64,000 bases of DNA from Polaribacter dokdonensis (GTDB lineage: Bacteria > Bacteroidota > Bacteroidia > Flavobacteriales > Flavobacteriaceae): NCBI RefSeq assembly GCF_024362345.1, contig NZ_CP101505.1, positions 2,501,501 to 2,565,500 of the forward strand. Direction: 5' to 3'. The first letter of the stretch is position 1, and every line of letters begins with the position of its first letter. The translations under genes were made by a program, and so were the position numbers. Positions 53,484-63,172 of the stretch are shown here, one piece after another. The notes under the pieces were generated by a model, which was not told the origin of the DNA, ran no database searches, and saw nothing but the letters and a program-made list of their open reading frames with translations.

Positions 53484-53491
53484 TACCTTTG
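53484..53491 (+). promoter_or_regulatory. -7 promoter element of atpD
   Basis: TACCTTTG, full match to TAnnTTTG, 59 bp before atpD. A T-run sits at the -33 position (around 53461). The nearby TTG at 53469 is too close (12 bp) to be the -33 element. Confidence 0.5.
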
Positions 53492-53538
53492 CACCTTGAA
53501 AAAGGGTGAAGAATCCTATTTAAAAAATAATAACTTAA

Positions 53539-55062
<1,524 letters not shown>

Positions 55063-55065
55063 ACA

Positions 55066-55131
55066 AGTTTTGAGTTTTAAGTTTTGAGTTATGCTACATA
55101 ACTAAAGACTAAAAACTAAAGACTAAAAACT
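55066..55131 (+). repeat. tandem 14-bp repeats on both arms of an imperfect inverted repeat
   Basis: Left arm: AGTTTTGAGTTTTA (55066-55079) followed by a near copy (55080-55093). Right arm: ACTAAAGACTAAAA twice without a gap (55101-55114, 55115-55128). The right arm is roughly the reverse complement of the left. It fills the atpD-atpC spacer and may fold in the mRNA. Similar 'actaaaaact' strings occur between genes in other flavobacteria, as far as I recall. Confidence 0.7.
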
Positions 55132-55140
55132 TTTAAAAAT

Positions 55141-55434
55141 ATGTTTTTAGAAATTGTAAGTCCAGAGGCTATTTTATTTTCATCAGAGGTGGATGCTATT
55201 GCTGTACCAGGTGAACATGGAGAGTTTCAAATGTTAAATAATCACGCTCCTATTGTTGCTAACTTAAAAGAAGGTTTAGTAAAAATACACGTACATTCTC
55301 AGCAACATTTAGTGTTAGATGATTTAAACGGATTGTTAGTGCCACATGTAGATGATGATAAGATTCTAACCTTACAAATAAACTCTGGTACTTTAGAATT
55401 TAACGATAATAAAGCAATTGTATTAGCAGACTAA
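55141..55434 (+). CDS. atpC: F1 ATP synthase subunit epsilon, short form
   Basis: 97 residues. The beta-sandwich domain is present ('MFLEIVSPEAILFSSEVDAIAVPGEHGEFQMLNNHAPIVANLKEGLVKIH'). The C-terminal two-helix hairpin of the ~135-residue E. coli subunit is missing. Short forms without the inhibitory hairpin are usual in Bacteroidota. It follows atpD and is closed by two terminators. Confidence 0.95.
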   Translation: MFLEIVSPEAILFSSEVDAIAVPGEHGEFQMLNNHAPIVANLKEGLVKIHVHSQQHLVLDDLNGLLVPHVDDDKILTLQINSGTLEFNDNKAIVLAD

Positions 55435-55455
55435 TACTTGATGCTTAACGAATAG

Positions 55456-55490
55456 AAAAATCTCAAAATTAAATTTTGAGATTTTTTTTT
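55456..55490 (+). terminator. intrinsic terminator of the atpDC operon (first)
   Basis: AAAAATCTCAAAATT (55456-55470) pairs with 55472-55486, followed by T's: a long stem with a T9 tail, 21 bp after atpC. Confidence 0.88.
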
Positions 55491-55500
55491 GCTTTAAACA

Positions 55501-55530
55501 AAAAAACACCTAATTATTAGGTGTTTTTTT
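55501..55530 (+). terminator. second terminator in tandem
   Basis: AAAAAACACCTAA (55501-55513) pairs with TTAGGTGTTTTTT (55517-55529). It lies 10 bp after the first and would serve as a backstop or stop antisense transcripts. Confidence 0.85.
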
Positions 55531-55621
55531 GTGCAATTTTCCCTTTCGAGACTTTTTATTTTTCAAGTGTAAAGATGTTGCTTTTATAAATTGCAGAGCT
55601 AGGTAATAGGCCTAATATTCT

Positions 55622-55636
55622 AGGGGAAAAATCCCT
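55622..55636. promoter_or_regulatory. inverted repeat upstream of the lipoprotein-kinase locus
   Basis: AGGGGAAAAATCCCT: AGGG (55622-55625) and CCCT (55633-55636) around an A/T core, 80 bp before the lipoprotein gene. It vaguely resembles the CCCTAT...ATAGGG palindromes at 25713-25778, but in the opposite orientation and with a different core. Otherwise the 185 bp between the tandem terminators and the lipoprotein gene hold nothing I recognise. Confidence 0.3.
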
Positions 55637-55715
55637 TTTATAGATTAGCAGAAAACATATTATAAATTTAATTGTATTTTAGATTTATCAATTTAACCTT
55701 AAAAAACTTTTATCA

Positions 55716-56348
55716 ATGAAAACTAAAACATTTTATTATTTGTTTATCTGTTCTATATCTCTAAGTATTATTTCTTGTAATACAGAGAGCAAAACAATGA
55801 AAACCAAATCTAAAGATGACACTTGCTACCCAAATAGTGATAGACCAAGCCAAGCAATAACGTATCCAGAAATGGCAAGTATGTTTAAAGAGTATGATAA
55901 TGGTCAGAAAATAGTTTTAGATAAATATATTGCCAGTAAAACTGAAGGAAGAGATTCAGTTGCTACTATTTCTGAATTTTTTAGTATTGATGAACTAAAA
56001 CAGTACATTGCTTACATAGAAAAATTATCAAAAGAAAAAGACATTAACTTAACTGGTGTAAAGATTTTTACTGCAGCATATCCTTCAGATTATAAAATAG
56101 AAAAATACCAAAATAGAGTTTCTTTTATTTTAATGCCTACAACTAATATAGGTGATCAAAAAAATATAGCCTATGAACCTTTAAAATCAGGTAAAGGTAA
56201 GCCAGTATCTATGCAAAGTATTTTAAATAAATATGCAGATGAAACTACACGAAATGTGAATAGGGCTTCTGTATTATCATTAAACTTAATGCAAGAAGAA
56301 CCTAGTTCTGGTTTGAATAGAGGAAGTATTAATCCTCCACAGGATTAA
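55716..56348 (+). CDS. lipoprotein of unknown function
   Basis: 210 residues. The signal peptide has a lipobox 'SIISCN' (Cys21). The mature part is hydrophilic, with an N-terminal 'CYPNSDRPSQAITYPEMASMFKEYD' segment and a helical 'SIDELKQYIAYIEKLSKE' segment. A beta strand pair ('TGVKIFTAAYPSD', 'RVSFILMPTT') follows. No known domain was recognised. It is 5 bp before the first of two paralogous membrane proteins, so it is probably the exported partner of that locus. Confidence 0.65.
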   Translation: MKTKTFYYLFICSISLSIISCNTESKTMKTKSKDDTCYPNSDRPSQAITYPEMASMFKEYDNGQKIVLDKYIASKTEGRDSVATISEFFSIDELKQYIAYIEKLSKEKDINLTGVKIFTAAYPSDYKIEKYQNRVSFILMPTTNIGDQKNIAYEPLKSGKGKPVSMQSILNKYADETTRNVNRASVLSLNLMQEEPSSGLNRGSINPPQD

Positions 56349-56353
56349 TAAGA

Positions 56354-57001
56354 ATGGAAGAAAGTTTATTTTATAATCTACTATTTAATTCATTTCAATA
56401 TTTTGAATTTGGGTCGTTTATAATGGCATTATTTTTTTATAAAAAATATAAAAACTATTCATTTTATAAATATTTTATTATTTATTTATTCAATATTATA
56501 CTATTTAAGACTATTGATTACTATACAGGTCAAGGCTTAATGGATGATTATGATGATATGGATTTGTATAATATATATACTTTTTTCGAATTTAATTTTT
56601 TCGCCTTAATCTATTACAGTTTAATAAAAAATATACTTAGGTTAAGGCTGGTTACTGGTCTAATATTACTTTTTAATTGTATTTATTTTTTAAGTTTTTA
56701 CTTTACTACTTTAAGTGCTTTTACAGTACAAATAGAAGGTTTGTTTAATAGTCTTTTAATTATTATCTATTTTATAGAATTATTAAATTCTAATGAAATT
56801 TTAAATTATAAAAAGCTATTTCCTTTTTGGATGTCTGTTGGTTTCTTGGTGTTTTATTTAACGTCAATTCCGTTTTTTACCTTAGTTTATTTAAAGCTAT
56901 TTGATACAAGATCAATGTTTAATTTATTATATGCGCTTATTATTTTATTCCATTCTTGCTTTATTTTTGGTTTAATAAGTTGCAGAAAAGCAGAAGATTA
57001 A
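56354..57001 (+). CDS. multi-pass membrane protein, paralogue A
   Basis: 215 residues, six to seven membrane helices. No known domain was recognised. It is closely related to the next protein (57136-57777): both have 'FYKKYKNYSFYKYF'-type, 'LYNIYTFFEFN' and 'LLNS...ILNYKK.FPFWMSV.FL.FYLTS.PF' segments. The strict conservation of aromatic residues in membrane segments suggests a ligand or partner site. Its own promoter is not visible; it follows the lipoprotein gene by 5 bp. Confidence 0.75.
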   Translation: MEESLFYNLLFNSFQYFEFGSFIMALFFYKKYKNYSFYKYFIIYLFNIILFKTIDYYTGQGLMDDYDDMDLYNIYTFFEFNFFALIYYSLIKNILRLRLVTGLILLFNCIYFLSFYFTTLSAFTVQIEGLFNSLLIIIYFIELLNSNEILNYKKLFPFWMSVGFLVFYLTSIPFFTLVYLKLFDTRSMFNLLYALIILFHSCFIFGLISCRKAED

Positions 57002-57058
57002 TACAATAAATACAAAACAGCACAATAGAAGTGCATTAGAAAAGAATACATAAAATCC

Positions 57059-57076
57059 TCTAAATTAAAATTTAGA
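57059..57076. promoter_or_regulatory. 18-bp AT-rich palindrome between the two paralogues
   Basis: TCTAAATT-AA-AATTTAGA, perfect 8-bp arms, in the 134-bp gap before paralogue B. It may be a regulator site or an mRNA hairpin. In such AT-rich DNA chance is possible. Confidence 0.35.
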
Positions 57077-57135
57077 ACAGCTAAAAAAGTGTCTTTATAA
57101 ATAAAATGATAACAGTCAAAACTTATTAATGTCTT

Positions 57136-57777
57136 ATGGAACTATCTGATGATGGCATGTTTATTAAAGAATTTGGTGTTATTCTTCATTATATAACATT
57201 ATTTATAGCTGTATTCTATTATAGCAAATACAAAGAGTATTCTTTTTATAAATATTTCCTTTTCTATTTTCTAGTTATAGTAATTGTTGACCTCCTTAAT
57301 AATTATTTTTATACAGAGGGTAACAATATAAATCTTTATAACATCTATACTTTCTTCGAATTTAATGCTATAGTCTTAATATACTATCACTTAATACAAC
57401 AAAAAACAAGACTTATAATAGTTAAAGCATTAGCAATAGCTTTTAATCTAGTATATATATTAAGTTTTATATTCGATTATTACATACTATATACAATTCC
57501 TTTAGAAGGGGTTGTAAATAGCATTTTTGTTATTCTGTATCTTGTAGAATTACTAAATTCAGATGGTATTTTAAATTATAAAAAGATGTTTCCTTTTTGG
57601 ATGTCCGTAAGCTTTTTAATTTTCTATTTAACCTCTGTGCCTTTTTGGTCTTTGTACTATTCAAGTATTTTTAATACCAGAGCTATGTTTCCTATAATTT
57701 ATTATCTTGGTACTTCATATCAGTTAATATTTATATACGGCTTAATTACATGCAAGAAAATGGGGAAATTGTATTAA
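57136..57777 (+). CDS. multi-pass membrane protein, paralogue B
   Basis: 213 residues with the same topology as paralogue A. Conserved segments are 'YYSKYKEYSFYKYFLFY', 'NLYNIYTFFEFNAIVLIYYHLI', 'PLEGVVNSIFVILYLVELLNSDGILNYKKMFPFWMSVSFLIFYLTSVPFWSLYYS'. It overlaps the histidine kinase gene by 28 bases. That fits a sensor subunit working with a kinase that has almost no extracytoplasmic part (inference). Confidence 0.75.
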   Translation: MELSDDGMFIKEFGVILHYITLFIAVFYYSKYKEYSFYKYFLFYFLVIVIVDLLNNYFYTEGNNINLYNIYTFFEFNAIVLIYYHLIQQKTRLIIVKALAIAFNLVYILSFIFDYYILYTIPLEGVVNSIFVILYLVELLNSDGILNYKKMFPFWMSVSFLIFYLTSVPFWSLYYSSIFNTRAMFPIIYYLGTSYQLIFIYGLITCKKMGKLY

Positions 57778-58499
57778 TAGTATCTACTATACTTATTTTA
57801 ATTATTGTAATCTCTCTAATAATTCTATTTACTGTTTTTCAAAGAAAGAAAAACTTTTTGGTGATAAAGCAAAAAGAAGAGCAAGAGCGCTTTGAAAAAG
57901 AAATTGCAGAAACCCAAATAGAAATTAGAGAAGAAACCTTAAGAAACATTAGTTGGGAGTTGCATGATAATATTGGGCAACTACTTACTTTAGCCAAAAT
58001 ACAACTGCAATCAGCAACTCAAGAAAATATTGCAGAAGTAAGAGATACCATTACAAAAGGGCTAACAGAGGTAAGAGCATTATCAAAACTAATAAACCCA
58101 GAAGCGTTAGATAACATCAACTTAAAAGAGGCCATACAACTAGAGGTAGATCGTTTTAATAGGCTTGGTTTTATACAATCAAAATTAATTGTCACAGGTT
58201 TAGAGCAAGAAATAAACCAAAAAGCAACTGTTATCATTTTTAGAATTTTGCAAGAGTTTTTCTCTAATACCATTAAACATGCAAGAGCAACAGAGCTTAT
58301 AGTACAATTAAATTATACAGCCAATGGTTTACATATAGTTACAAAAGATAATGGTGTTGGTTTTATAGCAAATGCAAAAAAAGAAGGTATTGGTTTGTTA
58401 AACATTAAAGCAAGAGCCAAGTTAATTGGGGCAGAAGCCATGTTAACATCTGAAGAAAATAAAGGAACTAACTTAGAAATAAAATATAATTATGAGTAA
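57750..58499 (+). CDS. HisKA_3-type sensor histidine kinase
   Basis: 249 residues. One N-terminal membrane helix (~8-30) is followed by a coiled linker, a HisKA_3 dimerisation helix with 'RNISWELHDNIGQLLTLAKIQLQ' (His72) and a HATPase_c domain ('ILQEFFSNTIKHARATELIV', 'DNGVGF', 'GIGLLNIKARAKLIGA', 'GTNLEIKY'). There is no periplasmic sensor domain, so input probably comes from the neighbouring membrane proteins. The gene overlaps paralogue B by 28 bases and the response regulator by 8. Confidence 0.93.
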   Translation: MQENGEIVLIVSTILILIIVISLIILFTVFQRKKNFLVIKQKEEQERFEKEIAETQIEIREETLRNISWELHDNIGQLLTLAKIQLQSATQENIAEVRDTITKGLTEVRALSKLINPEALDNINLKEAIQLEVDRFNRLGFIQSKLIVTGLEQEINQKATVIIFRILQEFFSNTIKHARATELIVQLNYTANGLHIVTKDNGVGFIANAKKEGIGLLNIKARAKLIGAEAMLTSEENKGTNLEIKYNYE

Positions 58500-59133
58500 A
58501 TTTTCGGTAGTAATTGTAGACGATCATACCTTATTATCTCAAGCCATACAAACTATGGTAAATACCTTTGAAGATTTTACAGTAATGTATACCTGTAAAA
58601 ACGGACAAGAGTTGGTAGACCGTTTTTCTGAAAATGGCAATAAACCAAATATTGTTTTAATGGATATTAATATGCCTGTTATGAATGGTATAGAAGCCAC
58701 AGCATGGATTTCTGAAAACTGCCCAAGTGTAAATGTGATGGCACTTTCTATAGAAGATGATGATAAAACCGTTTTAAAAATGATTAAAGCTGGCGCTGTT
58801 GGGTACCTTTTAAAAGACACAGAAAAGTCGGTTTTAGAAAAGGCATTGAGAGAAATTGTTGAAAACGGATTTTATCATACCAAAAACGTAACCAATTTAT
58901 TAATGAAATCTGTTTCTGGTGTTATAAAAGATGATGTGGTTTTAAAACCAAGAGAAATAGAATTTTTAAGACATGCTTGTACAGAATTAACCTATAAAGA
59001 AGTTGCAGACAGAATGTGTTTAAGCCCAAAAACCATAGATGGTTATAGAGAGGCATTGTTTGCAAAACTGAATGTAAGAAATAGGGTAGGGTTGGTTATA
59101 TATGCTGTAAGAAATAAAATTTACACTGTGTAA
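58492..59133 (+). CDS. NarL/FixJ-family response regulator
   Basis: 213 residues. The receiver domain shows 'VVIVDDHTLL', the phospho-accepting Asp58 in 'IVLMDINMP', 'ALSIEDD' and Lys in 'GYLLKDTEKS'. The LuxR-type helix-turn-helix is 'LKPREIEFLRHACTELTYKEVADRMCLSPKTIDGYREALFAKLNVRNRVGLVIYAV'. It is the cognate partner of the kinase, with overlapping genes. Its targets are unknown. Confidence 0.94.
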   Translation: MSKFSVVIVDDHTLLSQAIQTMVNTFEDFTVMYTCKNGQELVDRFSENGNKPNIVLMDINMPVMNGIEATAWISENCPSVNVMALSIEDDDKTVLKMIKAGAVGYLLKDTEKSVLEKALREIVENGFYHTKNVTNLLMKSVSGVIKDDVVLKPREIEFLRHACTELTYKEVADRMCLSPKTIDGYREALFAKLNVRNRVGLVIYAVRNKIYTV

Positions 59134-59141
59134 AAATATTG

Positions 59142-59149
59142 TAAATTTG
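59142..59149 (+). promoter_or_regulatory. possible -7 promoter element of rbfA
   Basis: TAAATTTG, full match to TAnnTTTG, only 4 bp before the rbfA ATG. If used, the transcript would start at or inside the start codon region, giving a (nearly) leaderless mRNA. The -33 position is not well conserved. Confidence 0.35.
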
Positions 59150-59153
59150 CAGC

Positions 59154-59549
59154 ATGGAAGAAACAAATAGACAAAGAAAAATTGCAGGTGTTCTGCAAAA
59201 AGATTTAGTAGATGTGTTACAGAAAGCAGCACAAGATGGTATGAAGGGTGTAATAATTTCTGTTTCTAAAGTGCATGTTACTTCAGATTTAGGTGTAGCA
59301 AAAGTATACCTAAGTGTTTTTCCTTCAGAAAAGAGAGATGAGTTGGTTAAAGGTGTGCAGTCTAACACAGTTTTAATTCGTCATGAAATGGCAAAGAGAA
59401 CTAAAAATCAATTACGTAGAATGCCAGAATTGTTGTTTTTTGGCGATGATACTTTAGATTATTTAGAAGAGATAGATAAATCTTTAAGTGGGCAAGATGC
59501 AGACCCAATTAAAAATCCAGATGTCTTACCAAGAAGAAAGAAACTATAA
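59154..59549 (+). CDS. rbfA: 30S ribosome-binding factor RbfA
   Basis: 131 residues. RbfA helps mature the 16S rRNA 5' end during 30S assembly. The KH-like fold shows 'RQRKIAGVLQKDLVDVLQKAAQDG', 'IISVSKVHVTSDLGVAKVYLSVFP' and 'IRHEMAKRTKNQLRRMPELLFFGDDTLDYLEEIDKSL'. It is followed by the ABC permease, a gene order I know from other flavobacteria. Confidence 0.96.
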   Translation: MEETNRQRKIAGVLQKDLVDVLQKAAQDGMKGVIISVSKVHVTSDLGVAKVYLSVFPSEKRDELVKGVQSNTVLIRHEMAKRTKNQLRRMPELLFFGDDTLDYLEEIDKSLSGQDADPIKNPDVLPRRKKL

Positions 59550-59564
59550 ATTCAAACCAATTAT

Positions 59565-60767
59565 TTGAATTTTTCTTACTACATAGCCAAAAGATACTTA
59601 TTTACAAAAACGAGCAATAATGCTATTAATATTATAACTATAATAGCCTCTTTTGGGGTTATTGTAAGTTCTTTAGCGTTGTTTATTATCCTTTCTGGTT
59701 TTTCTGGTTTACGCACATTTAGCTATAGTTTGCTAGATGCATCAGACCCAGATTTAAAAATAACTTCTGTAAAAGGTAAATCGTTTTTGTTAGATGATGA
59801 TTTTCTGCAAGTTTTAGATGATAATCCTAACATTACAACCTATGCAAAAGTTATAGAAGAACGTGTCTTTTTAGAATATGGAGATAAAAACGAAGTTGCT
59901 TTTGTAAAAGGTGTAGATACCAATTATGCCAATGTTACCAAAATAGACGATGCTATTTATATTGGTGATTGGTTAGATACTACTTACACAAATACAGCAG
60001 TAATTGGTAGAGCAATTGCCATAAAATTATCTTTAGGTGTAAATAGTTATGGCAGGCCATTAACTGTAATGATACCTAAACCTGGTAAGGGTTTTATAAA
60101 TCCTAATAATGCATTTTATAAAATGGATGTGCAGGTTTTGGGTTTGTATACAGGCACAGAAGAGTTTGAAAATAAGTTTGTCTATGTAACCTTAAATCAG
60201 GCAAAAGAATTATTAAAATATCAAGAAAATCAAGTAACAGCCTTAGAGCTAAAAATTACTAATATTTCTGCTTCAGATGCTGTAGCTGAAGAACTTCAAC
60301 AAACTTTAGGTGATACTTATAAAGTGCAAACCAAAGAACAATTGAATGAGGTGTTTTATAAAGTTATAAATACAGAGAACTTTGTTTCTTACCTTATTTT
60401 TACCTTAATTATTATTATAGCTTTATTTAATGTAATTGGTGCTATAATTATGATGATCATCGATAAAAAACAGAATTTACAAACCTTATATAATTTAGGA
60501 ACCACCATACAAGAAATTAAAAAGATATTTGTGTATCAAGGCTTTTTACTTACCTTTTTTGGAATGTTAGTTGGTTTAGTATTGGGTGTAATTTTGGTTT
60601 TCTTGCAAGACGCATTTGGTTTATTTATGATTACTGAAAACTTGGCTTACCCAGTAGAATTTCAGTTTTATAATTTGATAATTGTTATATTTACGATAAC
60701 AGTTTTAGGTTTTGTTGCAGCTAAAATAGCGAGTAGTAGAATCAACCAAAAATTCATTGAAAAATAG
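59565..60767 (+). CDS. LolC/LolE-type ABC transporter permease
   Basis: 400 residues. Four membrane helices (about 20-45, 275-300, 320-347 and 370-392) surround a large periplasmic MacB-like domain, as in LolC/E and FtsX permeases. The N-terminus 'NFSYYIAKRYLFTKTSNNAINIITIIASFGVIVSSLALFIILSGFSGLR' is typical. It probably extracts lipoproteins from the inner membrane with an ATPase (LolD) encoded elsewhere. The start is TTG at 59565, because the conserved N-terminus begins at the following codon. Confidence 0.92.
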   Translation: MNFSYYIAKRYLFTKTSNNAINIITIIASFGVIVSSLALFIILSGFSGLRTFSYSLLDASDPDLKITSVKGKSFLLDDDFLQVLDDNPNITTYAKVIEERVFLEYGDKNEVAFVKGVDTNYANVTKIDDAIYIGDWLDTTYTNTAVIGRAIAIKLSLGVNSYGRPLTVMIPKPGKGFINPNNAFYKMDVQVLGLYTGTEEFENKFVYVTLNQAKELLKYQENQVTALELKITNISASDAVAEELQQTLGDTYKVQTKEQLNEVFYKVINTENFVSYLIFTLIIIIALFNVIGAIIMMIIDKKQNLQTLYNLGTTIQEIKKIFVYQGFLLTFFGMLVGLVLGVILVFLQDAFGLFMITENLAYPVEFQFYNLIIVIFTITVLGFVAAKIASSRINQKFIEK

Positions 60768-60768
60768 T

Positions 60769-61332
60769 ATGCTTAAATTTTTTAAAATGACTTATACATT
60801 AGGTTTCTTCCTAATGTGTATGGGTTGTGCTAGTACAAACAGCCCAAGATATCTTAAAAATGGAAAGGTTGTAACAGGAGATTATTCTCAATACCAAAAA
60901 AGTTATTCCTTAAAAATACCCGATAATTGGTCTGGATATTTTGATACTCATAGTCAGTTTTGTTATAAACCTAAAAAAGCTATAGAAGAGAATCTATATG
61001 TTAAAGTTCATATAATGGATGAAAATACTTTAAAGGTAGATGATAATATTACAGACTTAGAGAAATTTACAAATGACTTAGTAGATAATATTAAAGAAAG
61101 AGATACAAACCTTGGTTTTACAGTAGTATATAATGAGCATTCTATCTACAAAAAGTATTCACTTGTTAATTCTAGAGAATATATTTTAGGTGATAATTAT
61201 ACTATTTTAGAAGTCAGTTTTTATTACAACTCAAAACCCTTCAGAATCACTTATTTTGCACAAACAGATCAGTTTCCTAATTATTTAGATGATTTTACAA
61301 CCATGTTAGAAACTTTTAGAATTATAGAATAA
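60769..61332 (+). CDS. lipoprotein of unknown function, paralogue of the next gene
   Basis: About 187 residues. The signal peptide has the lipobox 'MCMGCAS'. The mature domain reads 'YSLKIPDNWSGYFDTHSQFCYKP' at its start and 'FRITYFAQTDQFPNYLDDFTTMLETFRIIE' at its end. This is a layout like small PsbP/DUF1795-type folds (inference). ATG 60769 is preferred; TTG 60757 overlaps the permease gene. The following gene has the same architecture. Confidence 0.7.
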   Translation: MLKFFKMTYTLGFFLMCMGCASTNSPRYLKNGKVVTGDYSQYQKSYSLKIPDNWSGYFDTHSQFCYKPKKAIEENLYVKVHIMDENTLKVDDNITDLEKFTNDLVDNIKERDTNLGFTVVYNEHSIYKKYSLVNSREYILGDNYTILEVSFYYNSKPFRITYFAQTDQFPNYLDDFTTMLETFRIIE

Positions 61333-61919
61333 TGATAAAGAAAATTTTAATTGTAGGTTTAATAGCAGCTATTTATTCTTGCTCATCAACCAAAAGAGTA
61401 GAGAAAAGGTGTAAGGATAATCCTTTTGAAGAATTGGATAGTTTACAGAGAGCAAACCAAAAATTAAATTACACCATACTTAAACCCAAAGACTGGAAAA
61501 AAGGGAAAACTAGTAATGGTGATTCGTATTTTTTAGAGGATAAATATATTGATTCTTTAAACTATTACTCACGAAAAGCTCATGTATATATTGGTTTAAA
61601 TAAAATTCGTAAAGAGTGTTCTCAATCATTCTCTATAGATGATTACTTGCATTATTTTGTAAATTATAGAAGCAAATGGTTTCCAAAAGATAAATTCAAG
61701 TATTTGTTATTAAAAGGAAAACATAAAATTTATGGTGATATGTATATTGTAAAATATTCAGAAAAAATAAATACTAAAGTAAGTTACACTAGAAGTTTTT
61801 TTCTCTTTTTTAAAGATAATAAGGGTTATAATATTCAATATGTAGCAAAGCCTAAATATTATGACACCTATCTTCCTGAAGTAGAAAAGATGGTAAACTC
61901 TTTTAGAATGTTGGACTAA
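61332..61919 (+). CDS. lipoprotein of unknown function, paralogue of the previous gene
   Basis: 195 residues. Lipobox 'AIYSCSS' (Cys17). It shares the plan of its neighbour: an 'LNYTILKPKDWKKGKTSNGDSYFL' start and a terminal 'YNIQYVAKPKYYDTYLPEVEKMVNSFRMLD'. The start overlaps the neighbour's stop by one base. The pair probably arose by tandem duplication and is expressed with the permease. Confidence 0.7.
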   Translation: MIKKILIVGLIAAIYSCSSTKRVEKRCKDNPFEELDSLQRANQKLNYTILKPKDWKKGKTSNGDSYFLEDKYIDSLNYYSRKAHVYIGLNKIRKECSQSFSIDDYLHYFVNYRSKWFPKDKFKYLLLKGKHKIYGDMYIVKYSEKINTKVSYTRSFFLFFKDNKGYNIQYVAKPKYYDTYLPEVEKMVNSFRMLD

Positions 61920-61932
61920 TAAAATAAAAAAT

Positions 61933-61966
61933 AATCTAGCTAGATTGTTTTTGGGCTTAACCCAAA
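61933..61966. terminator. two consecutive hairpins
   Basis: AATCTAGCTAGATT (61933-61946) is a perfect 14-bp palindrome followed by GTTTTT. TTTGGG-CTTAA-CCCAAA lies at 61950-61966. Together they probably end the plus-strand transcript. The remaining ~200 bp up to dus at 62165 hold nothing I recognise. Confidence 0.55.
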
Positions 61967-62164
61967 TGTTTCTTTTTAGTGATCTCCTTTACTTTGTATT
62001 GAGATTTACTTTATGTTTCATTTAAGGTTAAATCTATAAAAGTTAATTTTCATAAACTTTATGTATACCTTAAAGATAAGTTTTATTTAAGTTATAAATC
62101 ATTTAATGAGATAGTTAGCAATTTACTATCGTTTAAGTTCTATTAAATGTAGGTAATTCGTTAT

Positions 62165-63166
62165 TTAGCGAATATCAGGTATTAGAGCATCACCAAATTT
62201 AGCTTCTACTTCATCAAAGGTTTTAAAAACATCTGCAGGATCATCTGAAGTAACCATTTGCAAACGATAATCTTTAAAATGAGGTATCCCTTTAAAGTAA
62301 TTGGTATAATGTCTTCTTGTTTCTACAACTCCTAAACGTTCACCTTTCCAATCTATAGCCATTTGCAAATGTCTTCTAGCAACTTTAGTTCTTTCTGCAA
62401 TAGATGGTTTTGCCAAATGTTCTCCAGTTTTAAAGAAGTGTTTTACTTCGTTAAAAAACCAAGGATATCCAATAGAGGCTCTACCAATCATAGCACCATC
62501 TAAACCATATTCATCTCTCATTTCCATGGCTCTTTCTGGAGTGGTTACATCACCATTTCCAAAAACAGGAATATGCATTCTTTGGTTGTTTTTTACAGCT
62601 GCAATTGGTTTCCAATCTGCATTACCTTTATACATTTGAGCTCTTGTTCTACCATGTATAGAGATGGCTTTACAACCTACATCTTGTAAACGTTCTGCAA
62701 CTTCTACAATTCGTATAGAATCATGATCCCAGCCTAAACGTGTTTTTACTGTGATAGGTAAATTTGTATGCTTAACCATAGCTTCTGTAAGAGAAACCAT
62801 TAAATCTATATCTTTTAAAATACCTGCACCTGCACCTTTAGAGACTACCTTTTTAACTGGGCAGCCAAAGTTGATATCTATAATATCTGGATTCGATTTT
62901 TCTACAATTTCGATGGTTTTTAACATCGAGTCTAAGTTGGCTCCAAAAATCTGAATTCCTACAGGTCTTTCTTTTTCGTAAATATCTAATTTGATAACAC
63001 TTTTAGCAGCATCTCTAATTAAACCTTCAGATGATATAAATTCTGTATACACAACATCTGCACCATTTTCTTTACATAAAGCTCTAAAAGGTGGGTCAGA
63101 CACATCTTCCATAGGTGCTAATAATAATGGAAAATCGCCTAATTCTATGTTGTCTATTTTTGCCAA
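62165..63166 (-). CDS. dusB: tRNA dihydrouridine synthase, DusB family
   Basis: 333 residues. The TIM barrel N-terminus is 'LLLAPMEDVSDPPFRALCKENGADVVYTEFIS', the catalytic Cys102 is in 'IDINFGCPVKKVVSKGAGAGIL', and 'ISIHGRTRAQMYKGNADW' and 'VFGNGDVTTPERA' bind FMN and tRNA. The C-terminal helical domain ends with 'HYTNYFKGIPHFKDYRLQMV'. It reduces uridine in tRNA to dihydrouridine. The DUF4345 gene lies 6 bp upstream on the same strand. Confidence 0.95.
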   Translation of the reverse strand: MAKIDNIELGDFPLLLAPMEDVSDPPFRALCKENGADVVYTEFISSEGLIRDAAKSVIKLDIYEKERPVGIQIFGANLDSMLKTIEIVEKSNPDIIDINFGCPVKKVVSKGAGAGILKDIDLMVSLTEAMVKHTNLPITVKTRLGWDHDSIRIVEVAERLQDVGCKAISIHGRTRAQMYKGNADWKPIAAVKNNQRMHIPVFGNGDVTTPERAMEMRDEYGLDGAMIGRASIGYPWFFNEVKHFFKTGEHLAKPSIAERTKVARRHLQMAIDWKGERLGVVETRRHYTNYFKGIPHFKDYRLQMVTSDDPADVFKTFDEVEAKFGDALIPDIR

Positions 63167-63172
63167 AACAAA

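Noticed and set aside
53469..53491. TTG at 53469 as the -33 element of the atpD promoter
   Set aside because: Only 12 bp separate it from the -7 element; the consensus spacing is 19-21 bp.
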